A stretch of 64,000 nt of DNA from Selaginella tamariscina (Eukaryota; Streptophyta; Lycopodiopsida; Selaginellales; Selaginellaceae). The translations under genes and the position numbers were made by a program. The notes beneath the pieces are model-generated. The model saw only the letters and a list, made by a program, of their open reading frames with translations. It was not told the DNA's origin and made no database searches. Positions 50,120 to 61,353 of the stretch are shown in pieces; the stretch's first letter is position 1, and the number at the start of each line of letters is the position of its first letter. The stretch spans positions 177,471 through 241,470 of the forward strand of contig PUQB01000249.1 in NCBI GenBank assembly GCA_003024785.1. The letters run 5' to 3'.

Positions 50120-52165
50120 GTACACACGCACTAGTATATAGTTTCTTATGATATATGACATAAGATAATAGTGTACTTGACAACCATGAAAATTCCTGTA
50201 ATAGATAATATTGTTATGTGTTTTATGTATAGGTATGGAACATATGTGGGTCATTTGGTGATATATATGATTATTGCATTAGAACTATTATTAATCTTAT
50301 ATATAATAAGAACTATGTTATGATAATTATTATTATTAAATAGTCTGGGCACAGCATACATAAATTATTTATTAAAAAAATTCAACACCAATTCTAAACA
50401 AATCTTGTGCTAAAGTATGTAGTAATTATAACTCTTAATACTTAATTTTATATTTAGCCAAAGAAAGCATATAAAATTATAGAGATTATTTAATTTATAT
50501 TTAGCCAAATTATAGAAAGTTTAATTAATTGAAAGATGTTTTATGAAGAAGGAAAAATGAGGTAAGATTTCTAATTCAGATAATATAAACTTAAAATATA
50601 TTTTATATTATTGCATACATTAGTGAGTTATATACAAAGTATTAAATATTATGTATATATTAACCTTCTATTTTTACGCCGTTTTTATAATTTTATAATT
50701 TTATCAAAATTTAATCTATTAAAATTACACTTCTTACATTATGTGTGATATTTATATATCTGTATCTAAATCAAAATATACAAATTAAAGTTATGAAGAG
50801 CAGAAATTTTTAATTCAATATGTGTAGTAAAAAATATGGATAGATAAATGTTTTACATGTAATCTGAATTTTATTTACAGAGATGATACATTGAGATTAA
50901 ACTATTATTGAAATATTTTAATTTTATATAAATATTATTTTTAAATATGATTTATGCATATATAACATATTTAAAGCATATATATGTATATCATAATAAA
51001 ATTAAATGTGAAGCATGTACTTTTAAATGAAATAAACACACTTTGCACAACCATCAATTAATGTATCTTTAACACTGTTCTATTGTAATTAAATATTAAA
51101 TAATTTTAAAATTAAAATAGAATCTAATTAGAATATCCTTCAAATATATTTGATTCTTAATGTCTAAACCTTATTATCAATATTATTAAAATATTTTAAT
51201 TGTTTATAATTAAAATTTCTTAATGAGTTATAATAAATATAATAGACTATGTTATTAAGAATTTATGATAACAAAAGATTTTGGAAATGATATAATTGAA
51301 ATTTCATTTTGTATACAATTTAAAAAGAAAAAAACTATGTTACAATACTTATAATAATTTATACTTATTATTTTGTTTAACTTTTAAGTGCTTTTTAAGC
51401 ATATAAAATATTCAGGGGTAAGGTAAAAAATATTTGTAACTAGAGGAAGGTTTATGTGGGTTTTTAATAAAATGTATGGATTAAAGGTGGATACACTCTT
51501 TTATTATGGGCCTATGGTGGATGTACTCTCTAACTCATGGAACAGTTGTTATAGCAAATATTTGTTTATTTGTTTAATTTTTACTTCTTTTAACATTTCT
51601 GTGATAATTATTTGAATGTTAAGGAAATGGAAATATAAGATACGAAGAAAGACTCAGGAATAAAAAGTAATTATACGTTAATATTTAATAGATGATATAT
51701 TATTTGATCATGTCGAAGATACTGGAGGATGTTGTTTTTACAGAGTTATAAAAAGAAAATTAATTAAAAGTACTTAAAAAAATAAAACAGTAAATTTTTG
51801 ATTTTGTGATGAAGCTAATGTGTACGCTGCATTATACAGTGGTATGAACGAATATTTATATATTACTTTTGGGTGAGTATAAATTTAATAATGTACAAAT
51901 CTCTTATTATAGTTCGTCAGACTTTTTTTTATTACGCTTATTTAACCGACTTGTTTATTATGTTTTGCATTATATTTTATTTTCTTGTTTTACAAGTATG
52001 TACAAATTCAATTATTTAATAATAATTTAAATATTTTATCTTATTAATTACCATTTTGGTAATGTGTGTTTTGCATTATATTTTTTTTTCCTTGTTTTAC
52101 GAGTATGTACAAATTCAATTATTTAATAATAATTTATATTTATCTTATAATTACCATTTTGGTAA
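50120..52165. other. AT-rich gene desert
   Basis: About 2 kb of very AT-rich DNA with no coding frame, RNA gene or repeat termini that I can support. A duplicated word of about 60 bp (around TACAAGTATGTACAAATTCAATTATTTAATAATAATTTA) occurs at about 51990 and 52095. Confidence 0.6.
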
Positions 52166-52879
52166 TGTGTATATATAGCGAGAAGAGAGAAGGGGAGAGA
52201 GGGAACTGGTATTTGTTATAACGATCAATGTAACAAAATGTGCACATTGCACATACATAGTTTTTGTGCATATATACTTGTCCCTTTCTAAACTATTATA
52301 TATCTATATATATATATATATTTATTTATTTATTTATTGTACATGCTATTAAACGGATTTTAGTGTAATTAAGGACGTGAAACAGACGGAACGTTTCCAT
52401 ATTTTATTGATATTTCATCCATCTAGATCCTAGCACGTTTCTAGACCTTCCTGTTTATCACTACACATGACATTCTAACCATATGGTACTTAACTCCCGT
52501 GTGTGTGTGTGTGTGATACTTTTGCATTAGAAGTTTAAATGATTTTAGTTTAACAGCTTAACAAATGACACATGTATCTATGTGTGTGTAAATATGTATG
52601 TTTATGTAGCATACATACATATGTATGTATATAGACACACATTCACACACAAAAAATAAAATATAAGTAGTGTTTGCTAACATGCATATGATAGATGGTT
52701 GACTAAAGTTGACAAAAGTAAGCATATTTTATCATAGTTAGTATACTGAGTCAAAGCTACAATATATGATATAAACTAAAACTACCATTTTTTCTACACT
52801 GTGGCTCGTCTTTGACTTCAAGACTTGTTTGGCCAAGTATAGTTTCCCAAACCTTTAAACGTGCACATGTGTGTATGTA

Positions 52880-53045
52880 AATATAAATACCTTCATGTTA
52901 ACGGGTTTTCCAGATGCATCTGTTACATAAAACACATTAACTGCTTTGTCTCCCCGTGTGGAAACATCCGCCCTAGTAACTGAGAGCCACTCACGTTACT
53001 ATAGCAAACCGACCCTGTCCCTTGTGCATAATTCCAACCGTAGTC
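52880..53045 (-). pseudogene. ACT-domain-repeat (ACR) protein exon fragment
   Basis: The minus strand reads RDYGWNYAQGTGSVCYSNVSGSQLL and, after a frame change, RADVSTRGDKAVNVFYVTDASGKPVNMK followed by a GTATTT donor. The second part is the hallmark of plant ACR proteins (uridylyltransferase-like amino-acid sensors with repeated ACT domains). It lies inside block D and is not present in the other peroxidase blocks, so it was inserted or joined there. Only one exon is seen. Confidence 0.65.
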
Positions 53046-53402
53046 CCTGAATTAAAAACAAAGTCCTATAAGCAATATAATTATAGAAGTAGATAACACA
53101 GAGAGTTCCCTATCAACCCCAACGACATGTTCTACTACAGCATACCACACACACACACACACGTATACTTGAGTGTGTATGTATGTGTATATGTGACTTT
53201 GTACAGTGACACTTCTACATGGTGACGGAAGAACAAGTAGAATTTCATTTGGTGTGACATCTAAATCAGGATGTTCAGGTAAAGAATGAAGTGTGTGTGC
53301 TGGTTTTAAAACCCACACCTCTCTCTTTCTCGCTGTCTGACATCTAAATCAGGATGTTCAGGTAAAGAATGAAGTGTGTGTGTTGGTTTTAAGAACCCAC
53401 AC

Positions 53403-53408
53403 CTCTCT

Positions 53409-53497
<89 letters not shown>

Positions 53498-53517
53498 GTA
53501 CGCACACACGTACGCAC
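53403..53517. repeat. (CT)n-(CA)n microsatellite in block D
   Basis: About 75 bp of CT followed by CA and GTACGCACA units; part of the peroxidase-intron minisatellite family in inverted orientation. Confidence 0.95.
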
Positions 53518-53933
53518 ACCTACACAACAAATCACCTGGTTCTTGTGTGTCTAACTAGTTTTTACACATGGATGTTTAGGCAAGTATGAAATGTGTGCGT
53601 GTTGCTTTTTAATTGTGTTTAAAACCCACACCTTACGTAAACATCTCTCTCTCTCACACACAAAGAGCACCTTGTTTGTGTAGCAGGGCTATTCATTTTT
53701 TGGCAAAATAGTTTTGACGTTGGTTTTGAATGTCTGTATGGAACTGTAAGAGGTCAGCTGTTTACATAAACAGTAAAAACTAAATAAACTCGTGTACAGA
53801 GTCGTGGACAGTGCAGCCGGGAAGATGCTAAACATCACCTTGGCAAACAACAGCAACCCTGCTCCTTCAACAGATGCACAGCTCGTAGCTGCATTCCAGA
53901 ATGTGGGTCTCAGTGCGAAGAACATGGTAAGAA

Positions 53934-54620
53934 TCATACTTCTCCTTTATAAAGTAGGTCCCTAAGTATGTCCTGGTTAGCTTTCTCAAGTGTGCACCGT
54001 TTACATGTGCACGAAGCGTTTTTCAGGATGCATCCATTCGATTCCCCATCCGAGTTTTTAGCCGAAAGTTTGAGACTACCTCGTGCATCCAGATGTGCCA
54101 TCAGAACCCGGCCTTTCCTGAACAAGCTCTTTGCATGAAGCGGATCGAATTCAAGAGCCAGATTCGCGTCAGAGATCGCCCGTCCGTACATTGTAGCAGT
54201 CCGTGTAGTACTGTATGGCCAGTAAGTAGTTCCCGACACGAACAGCCGGTTTTGGAGCCCCTGAGGCTGCTTACCGATGTCCGGGTTTCGTGTTACCCCG
54301 ATAAAGTTGACGTTTGCCGGACTCTCTACCTACAAAACAACCGGGCTTACCGTGGGGTGCACGAATCCGGTACACGGCCAGCTGATCGCAACCTTGATAC
54401 CCTTTGGGAAGCTCCCTCGGGGCGTGCAGTCGTAGTCAATACGTGTACTATACACGTACTTCTCTCTGTCCGCTTCAACCACGGTTAAGACCGAGATTCC
54501 TTTCCGCTTAGCTGTCCGAACAATACCCGGCTTTCGTCCCATCGGCTCAATAGTGACTTATTTTGCTTGAAAAGGCGTTGGTTGTTGTCTTGGAGTAAGC
54601 TCGACCGCTCGAGGTCCTTC
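53934..54620 (-). pseudogene. TPR-protein gene fragment, copy 2
   Basis: Minus-strand homologue of 32880-33680. It reads GRKPGIVRTAKRKGISVLTVVEADREKYVYSTRIDYDCTPRGSFPKGIKVAISWP and, in another frame, AISDANLALEFDPLHAKSLFRKGRVLMAHLDARGSLKLSAKN, a TPR helix pair. It is followed, head to tail, by the peroxidase exon piece of block D in convergent orientation, as in copy 1. Both copies show frame changes, so neither is a working gene. Confidence 0.6.
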
Positions 54621-55070
54621 TTGTTAACTTCTTGACATCCCATTTTATTATAGTTAACTGAGATTTATCATATATAGTAATTTAATATTGCTTTTAAACT
54701 TACTAATATAGAATACATATTATAAAATAATTATGATTATATATTAAGCTATAAACTTCACATTATAATTGTAAAGAATAATACACTAAATATATAATGT
54801 TGTAATATATATATAGATAACAAGCTACAACCAACATGTTAATGAAAACCGGATCACTTAAGCGTATAGCAAGCTTATGGATATATTATTATATTATATA
54901 TACAGAAAATAACTTCTAAATACATACAATATAATGTGATAACAAATTATAAGTTATTAAAAGTGACGTTTTATCCAAAAAAATTATAATATTTTAATTA
55001 GCTTATAAGTATAAGTTAGGGTTATATAATTAGCTTATAAGTATAAGTTAGGGTTAGGTTTAGGTTCGTT
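54621..55070. other. AT-rich intergenic interval
   Basis: No gene. AT-rich, with a duplicated word (AGCTTATAAGTATAAGTTAGGGTTA) near 54998-55055 just before the F-box gene. Confidence 0.6.
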
Positions 55071-56430
55071 ATGAAGATTGGTAAACTTAGTGATTTTATT
55101 CTGACGCTATGGAGACGCATATGGAAAGGTGAAGCAAAATTAGATATTGAAGAGTTTGGTTCAGATTTAATCGGATTGATTATGGCTAGATTACCTTGTA
55201 CTGAGCGTTACAACTTATATTCGATACTAGGCGACCGCGAGTTGAAGAAGGCTGTGAAGAGCGCTGTTCTTCCGAGGTATTTGACCCTTCGATACGAGTT
55301 CATGAATGGTACTGTTGAGTGTGAAGAGGAGGGTTGGAAGTTGGCTTCTGCCCGCTTGTTTGGAAGATTTGGAGTCGTGGGACATGGCTGACTTGGTCAT
55401 CCAGCGGTGGCCTCGTTGCTGCTCTAGTAGACCAACAACGGGATGCCCATTCCTAGAATATCCAGATTTAGAATCACTATTACCGGAAGATAGGGAGGAA
55501 ATCCTGTCGGAATTAAGGGCGTATGAGTTGGAAACAAAGAAGGATAGTCCACTCGAGTTATCAGGTGAGGAGCTCCAACAGATTGGCAGTTCTTGTAACC
55601 AACGTGGTAACTGGCAGCTCGAGGTCATTGGAGATTCCTTGCCTCTCCTCCGAATGCCGGATGGCTCTTATCCGGTATCCCGGAAAACTGCAGTCATGAT
55701 GAGTACTATCTCAGCATAGTTCTGGATTGCGACCCCCAGACACAGAGATACAAGGTTGTGATTGTTAAAGTCGAGCCGCACGCCTCTTCAATCCATGTTT
55801 ACTCGTCCGAGACTGATATGTGGGAGAAGCACACCAATATCTTTAAGAATTTAGGTTCTCGCATCACGTGCGGCCATGCAGTAAGATCTGGCTTTCTCCA
55901 TTACTCGCTCGGGACTTGTATACGCATTTTGCACTCTCAATATGGCAGATGTGTATTCCCCTCACACTCAGAAGATGATATATCATAGATGGAAGGTAGA
56001 ACCTGAGTCGCACGCATACATAAATATTGTCTTGCCTATCATCTTTGGTGAAGAATATGTAGTGGCATTTGGGAGCGAAACCTATGGTCCGATCAGTCTA
56101 TTTAAGTGGGATGCAGTTAATGGATGGTGTAAAATGTTGAGCTTGCCTATGGAAAAAGTGATGGAGTTTCTTTCTAATCGCAGAACAACCTACTATTCTT
56201 TTGAGGGACTTATGGAGGCTCTCATAGGGCCTTTATCGGGTAACAAGGTGGGAATGATGCTCTTCAACGACCCTGACTATGGATTGGAATATGATATGGA
56301 TCTCAAATGTTGCGAATGCATTTTCGATCCCAGCTTGCGTGTTATTGGGACTAGTTATGCTCCTCCTTATACTGCTAAGGATCCTTCTTATGCTTATCTT
56401 CGTGTATCCCCCTCTCTAGCACACGCTTGA
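55071..56430 (+). pseudogene. Plant F-box-type protein, frame-shifted
   Basis: No intron is seen. The start reads MKIGKLSDFILTLWRRIWKGEAKLDIEEFGSDLIGLIMARLPCTERYNLYSILGDRELKKAVKSAVLPRYL; LPCTERYNLYSI-like spacing fits a divergent F-box. Later parts (LSIVLDCDPQTQRYKVVIVKVEPHASSIHVYSSETDMWEKH; VAFGSETYGPISLFKWDAVNGWCKMLSLP) look like the beta-propeller associated region of plant F-box proteins. The coding sequence crosses frames about three times (near 55340, 55710 and 55940), giving about 450 residues in total. F-box proteins choose substrates for SCF ubiquitin ligases; this one is probably decaying or carries indel errors. Confidence 0.68.
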
Positions 56431-56520
56431 GTTATTGTGTGTAGAGGGCATGCATAAATAAGGTTTATGTTTTCGTTACAGGATATCACACTCCAAGTTC
56501 GTAGTATTAATGTCGCCTGT

Positions 56521-56537
56521 TCTAGCGTCTCTCTCTG

Positions 56538-56572
<35 letters not shown>

Positions 56573-56620
56573 TCTTCAAAGTTGGTGGCCTAGAGCTTGT
56601 GACTCTCTCTCTGTCTCTCT

Positions 56621-56668
<48 letters not shown>

Positions 56669-56695
56669 GCACGCGCACACACACACACACAGTTA
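56521..56695. repeat. (CT)n/(CA)n microsatellite pair
   Basis: Two CT-rich then CA-rich tracts (about 56525-56570 and 56604-56692) upstream of the phosphatase gene, probably in its leader or promoter. Confidence 0.95.
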
Positions 56696-56724
56696 TACAA
56701 CATATATAAGTAGTGCTAGTAAGA

Positions 56725-58465
56725 ATGAGACAAGCCCTCATGCAGGCTCCGTCAAGCAGCAGTTGGACAAGCCGAGTGGAGGCCAGAAGCAGCAGGCAGC
56801 TGACAGAATGTAAAACACAGAAGATGCATGTTTTTAGTGAGCATTCCCAAGATGGAAGAATTCCCGACAGAACAAGGAGAATGCGTAAGGACATTCTACA
56901 GGATATAGCGGATTTCTCTGCAGCAGAAGAGCAGAAGCAGATTGTTTCAGGCGCACCACCGAGGCCGAGGAGAATCATACTCGTCCGCCATGGCCAGAGC
57001 GAGGGGAACATCGATGAGAGCGCATACGCTCGCATTCCGGATTCGAAGATCTCTCTCACCCAGTCCGGATGGCACCAAGTGGAATGCGGGAAGAGGATAA
57101 GGAAGCTCGTGGAGAGCGATGGTGTCCCGGACTGGAAAATGTATTTCTATGTCTCTCCTTACCGGAGAAGCTTGCAGACACTACGGGCTATCGGTACTGC
57201 TTTCTCACGTGAACGGATTGCTGGTGTCCGAGAAGAACCCCGTCTTCGCGAACAAGACTTTGGTAATACACATTGCAGTACGTGTATATGTGTGTGTATT
57301 GTATATATGTGTGTGCAGAATGTCATAGATAAAGCTTCATTCCTGTCGTTAAAGCAGCTTTAACACACACACGCACACGTAGGGACACACGTGAAGTATT
57401 GTATTTTTAGGAAACTTTCAAGACAGAGAGAGAATGCGAGTAGAGAAAGAAACCAGACTGCGCTACGGTCGATTCTTCTACAGGTTTCCAAACGGAGAAT
57501 CAGCAGCTGATGTTTACGACAGAATAACAGGTATATTTCTATACACACACGCACGCACACGCACACGCACGCACAATGTATTGTTTTCAAGGGTTTAGAG
57601 AGACACTTCGAGCAGATATCGATATCGGACGTTTCCAGAGGCCGGAAGACAGATCAAAGAATGTTAACTTAGTGTTGGTGTCGCACGGTCTTACACTGCG
57701 TGTCTTCCTCATGCGATGGTACAAATGGACTGTGGAACAGTTTGAAGGCCTTTGGAACTTTGGTAACAGTGGTTTGATGGTCATGGAGACTGGCCCCGGA
57801 GGAAGGTATAACACACATACACACGCACACGCACACACACACATGCACACACGTTCCTGCTTCAGGTACAGTTTACTGGTGCATCACACCAGAGAAGAAC
57901 TCAAAGCCTTTGGAATGACGGACTCCATGATTGAAGATCAAGAATGGTGAGTCTTAACACACACACGCACACGCACACGCACACGCACACACCTTGTTGT
58001 TATAGGCAAAAGTATGCAAAGCCCGGAGAGCTGAATTATGACTGGCTCACTTCCGGATCAAACTTCTTCAGCCATTTCGACTCGGATCATGATAATGAGC
58101 ACTTCCGCAAGGTTCCCCTGAGATACTTGGAGCCGAGCCTGGCCCCAACAGAATGCATTTCGAGTAAACTACATATGTACATGTCTGTGAGTAAACTTGC
58201 AAGTTTTTACAATCGCAAAATGCCAGAAACGGCTGGTATGAAACTAGTTATCTACCTTCCATTGTCTGACTCTGAAACTCTGCGAATGGTAAGTAGTCTC
58301 GCTCCCATTTCAAAGACGACCGAGGTGTCCCGACAGCTTTGCTGCTACATTCTTCATCTGTGGCCTTGCCGCGGGATCACTGTCCACACACTGTGTGGCG
58401 AGCACGGCAACACTGAGCGCAACATCGACTGGATAAGAATCCTTAAGCCTCGGATCCATCCATAA
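56725..58465 (+). CDS. Phosphoglycerate-mutase-like histidine phosphatase
   Basis: Histidine phosphatase superfamily, plant group of AT74-like proteins. Exons: 56725-57262, 57411-57530, 57592-57805, 57866-57946 and 58006 to the stop at 58465. An N-terminal extension of about 80 residues is followed by RRIILVRHGQSEGNIDESAYARIPDSKISLTQSGWHQVECGKRI (phospho-His in RHG), YVSPYRRSLQTL, EPRLREQDFG, NFQDRERMRVEKETRLRYGRFFYRFPNGESAADVYDRI, LVSHGLTLRVFLMRWY (second catalytic His), GNSGLMVMETGPGG and SFFSHFDSDHDNEH-like ends (NFFSHFDSDHDNEH). All junctions are in phase. The last exon stays open beyond the usual family end and overlaps the 3' end of the convergent kinase gene, so the true stop may be earlier. 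The physiological substrate is unknown. Confidence 0.88.
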
Positions 58466-59600
58466 CCTCAGCTTCTTCTTAGACTCCTCCGACTTGATCA
58501 CCTCGTTTATCGAATCCGGCAAGGAAACCACTGTCAAGCGCTTTGTAACGGGGTCCTGCTGTACTCCCGGCTGGTGTCCTGACAAGAGCTCCAGAAAACA
58601 ACTCCATATGCGTAAACGTCAACCTTGCTTGTTACAACACCGGTGCTCATGTATTATTCAGGAGCCATGTAACTGGAGTCCCAGTTATCCTTACACTGTT
58701 CGACCGTGTCAACCTCTTACCTTTTTCCTCACTTGCTTCTGTCTGCACCTCCCTATGAGCTGAGGCACTCCGAACTTGGCAATCTTTGCACGGAGATCCT
58801 CCGTGACCAAGATGTTTGTGCTCTTGACGTGCTTATGCACGAAGCTGGGGATGGTAAAGTCGTGAAGATACTCCAGAGCTTGTGCAATATCTAGCGCAAC
58901 ACGAAGCCGAGATGTCCACTTAGAGAGAACCGAGAACCCCACCGCTTTAGTGCTGTGAAGAGCGTCCTGAAGATTAGCACCGTGCTCGTACTCGTAACAT
59001 ATGTACACGTAATCGTCTTCCCCACGGAGACATGCACCTAAGAGCTTGACGATGTTAATGTGGTGAATGTTCGCTATAGTCTTGATGAGGTCTACATAGT
59101 TTGATGCAAAGCTTCCTTTCTTCCTCACTATTGCAATGTCTGTCCTCCGAACCGTGCCCTGTATACGGACTGTCCGATCCTGAATGTGTCACTGAAGTTA
59201 TCTGTAGCTTTAACAAGCTCCTTGTACCTGTATATTACGGGTCCGTCCCGGAAGAGCTCCCGTATCCCGGCTAAGGAGCTTGTTGTGGTGTTGCTGCTGC
59301 TTGAGGTTGCTTGGGATTCTTTGGATTGGTTCTCCTTTGAAGTTGTAAAATCTGCATCGAACGTGCTAATCCCGCTTGTGTCTACCTCTGTGGCGCTTCG
59401 GCTACTTTCCTGCATCGCGGATGATCTCCGCGACTTTGGGGTTGTTGCAGTTGTCTTGTTACTGGCGTGTTCTTGCTTTCTTCTCTTGGGTATGCACATT
59501 CTGAACATGAATTCTTCCCAGTCCTTCCCTCTGTCGATCAACATGAAGCTACCAGCACTAACCAAGATGTTCCGAATTGAGGAACTGCTGAAGAATTCTC
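58310..59600 (-). CDS. LysM-receptor-kinase-type (LYK4/5/NFP-like) pseudokinase, intracellular part
   Basis: Minus strand, no introns seen. It runs from a Ser/Thr-rich juxtamembrane stretch (about 59300-59530), then VIYRYKELVKATDNFSDTFRIGQSVYRARFGG, IKTIANIHHINIVKLLGACLRGEDDYVYICYEYEHGANLQDAL, WTSRLRVALDIAQALEYLHDFTIPSFVHKHVKSTNILVTEDLRAKIAKFG, VDVYAYGVVF, to VVSLPDSINEVI...LRLWMDPRLKDSYPVDVALSVAVLATQCVDSDPAARPQM. The catalytic HRD reads HKH and DFG reads KFG, so the kinase should be inactive, as in LYK4/LYK5/NFP-type co-receptors for chitin oligomers and Nod/Myc factors. The ectodomain with LysM repeats is not visible. Frame changes occur near 59125-59165 and 58590-58610 (TTTT run) and around 58690. 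Assignment to LysM-RLKs is by motif only; another RLK family is possible. Confidence 0.65.
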
Positions 59601-59825
59601 TGTGGAAATCTACCGCGTGTACCTGGAAGCAGGTTTCTTGATCGATTCCACAAATGGGTGCGCTCCAGAACCTCTCGCATTTGTAGAGAGAGAACAGGTC
59701 TCACACGGAAGGGCTTGCTCATTGCGTGCCACGTCAGTGGAGAATAAAACTCCACGTGTACTAACACGTCAGGTTGTCCTGCCACGTCGGCGACGCCTGG
59801 TGTTTAACGGCACGATTTGTTTGAT
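59601..59825 (-). other. Possible upstream coding remnant of the kinase
   Basis: An open minus-strand frame (59558-59785, MAGQPDVLVHVEFYSPLTWHAMSKPFRVRPVLSL...) abuts the kinase but has no LysM, transmembrane or signal features. It may be leader sequence. Confidence 0.3.
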
Positions 59826-60175
59826 TTAGGACAATTCTTCACTCCCGTGATTTGCCAGTATACAGAAGCTCCTGTGTTTTTTGCACTAGGACAGGTTATA
59901 AGACACACACATATATATACGTATAAAACAAATATAGCATACACACGTCGGCGTTAAAGGTGAGCCTACGGCAAGTCAAAGGTGCTTTGAATGCGGGTGA
60001 CCCGCACTATTGCAATAAGTCAAACCGACTACCCAAAAGAAATCATGCGTTTGGCAACTTTGGGAAGTTCACGTTCACACGGTGACAACGAACTTGTGTG
60101 TGTGTGTGTGTGTGTGTATGTGGACGTGCCATACACACATACCTCAGAGCGTGGTGCCATTAACGAAAACTTGTA

Positions 60176-60658
60176 TTAGTTCCCAGGGACACCTTTGAAC
60201 ATCTCGAGTTTATCACGGACATATTTCTGGCAGGAGAGAGCGACTTTGTTACGCGGATCAAACTGCAGAGTCTGGTCATATGCCTCGAGTGCACGCTTCC
60301 AATCTTTCTGCTTCTCATACGCACTCCCAAGGTTGTTCCACGCTACGGTATATCCTGGGGATAATGTCACCGCTTTCTGGTAGAGAGAGATTGCTTGATC
60401 GAACTTGTTCTCGCTAAAATACGCAAAACCAAGTGCATTGTACACCTGTGAAAGCGTATAAAATACTTTATACACACGTATATATACATACACACCTGTG
60501 CAAGATCTTGCTCGTCATCTTCCCACTTTTTGATGGCTTGGTCTAGATATCTCCTTGCAACCGGAAACAGTTTCTTACGTAGCATGATGGCGCCAAGCTC
60601 GTAATACTCCATAGGTGTTGCTTGATTAGTTCTCACACGCTCCTGTGATGCTTCTTCA

Positions 60659-60709
<51 letters not shown>

Positions 60710-61353
60710 CTGTATATATGTGTAATAGGGAGGTACACACATGAATAAATAGTAAAGAGTATGAAGAACACACAGATACTTTCAGTGACTGGTTCATATA
60801 CAGTTATTAAGTGATAATGAATGAAATTTCGAGGATATTTGGTATACCAGTAGCTCCTTTGCAGCGAGTTCAAGGTCCCTCCTGGACAGGATTTGGCGAA
60901 TAACAAAGAACCCACCACCGCCGAGGAGAAGAAGAAGGCCACTGAGATATGCATATTGAAATCCACTCTCCGCTAATGACTTGCTAATCTCTCCATAAAC
61001 TTCATTACCAGCAGCATATGCTACATTCAAATTCAGCAGTGGGGCTGGTAACACGCTCGCCAGTAGCACACATTTTCGAAAACCACGATCTGGTAGACAT
61101 ACATTATTATATATATATATATGTGTGTGTTGTATGTATATACACACTTACCTGCTAAATTGAGTGTATTTGTTGTGCTTGATAATGCCTGTCGAATACA
61201 AGACTATAGGTAAATATATACACACATATTATATATTGTTTTTACCTTATTATGCCGATTATTACAAGGTATTCTGGAAATTGTATGTTGCAAATTATTT
61301 GTTCTATAATCAAGTAGGGAACTACAGAACAGCGTGACGCCATAGCTCCTCAT
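60176..61353 (-). CDS. PYG7: PYG7-like chloroplast TPR protein for photosystem I assembly
   Basis: PYG7 (Ycf37 homologue) is a thylakoid TPR protein that helps assemble or stabilise photosystem I. Exons on the minus strand: 61246-61353, 61152-61188, 60848-61089, 60496-60642 and 60176-60445; all junctions are in phase. The N-terminus ([20 protein letters not shown]...) is rich in Ser, Asn and Arg with no acidic residues except one, as in a transit peptide. It is followed by a membrane segment ([37 protein letters not shown]) and three TPR units ([107 protein letters not shown]), ending MFKGVPGN. The layout and length match the family. Intron 4 contains a (CT)n(CA)n tract (60658-60710). Confidence 0.92.

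Larger units (their letters stand above)
52170..53940 (+). pseudogene. Inverted peroxidase block D (exon 3 start only)
   Basis: Reverse-orientation copy of the block at 34.3-32.4 kb and 43.3-42.4 kb. The words for the P58IPK 3' flank (GTTACATTGATCG-type, about 52220), GGAAACGTTCCG-type (about 52390) and the peroxidase upstream region (about 52740, 53190-53290) appear as reverse complements. A minisatellite with a long CT-CA tract lies at 53403-53720. Then 53800-53935 reads [41 protein letters not shown] on the plus strand, the start of peroxidase exon 3, cut off before the proximal His. A 70-bp segment (about 53265-53335 and 53336-53405) is tandemly repeated. Confidence 0.75.

Noticed and set aside
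53306-53589. ORFs of poly Arg-Glu or Ser-Leu on both strands
   Set aside because: They are translations of (CT)n and (CA)n microsatellites.
56394-57059. A 221-codon minus-strand ORF
   Set aside because: It runs through two microsatellites and is antisense to the phosphatase first exon.
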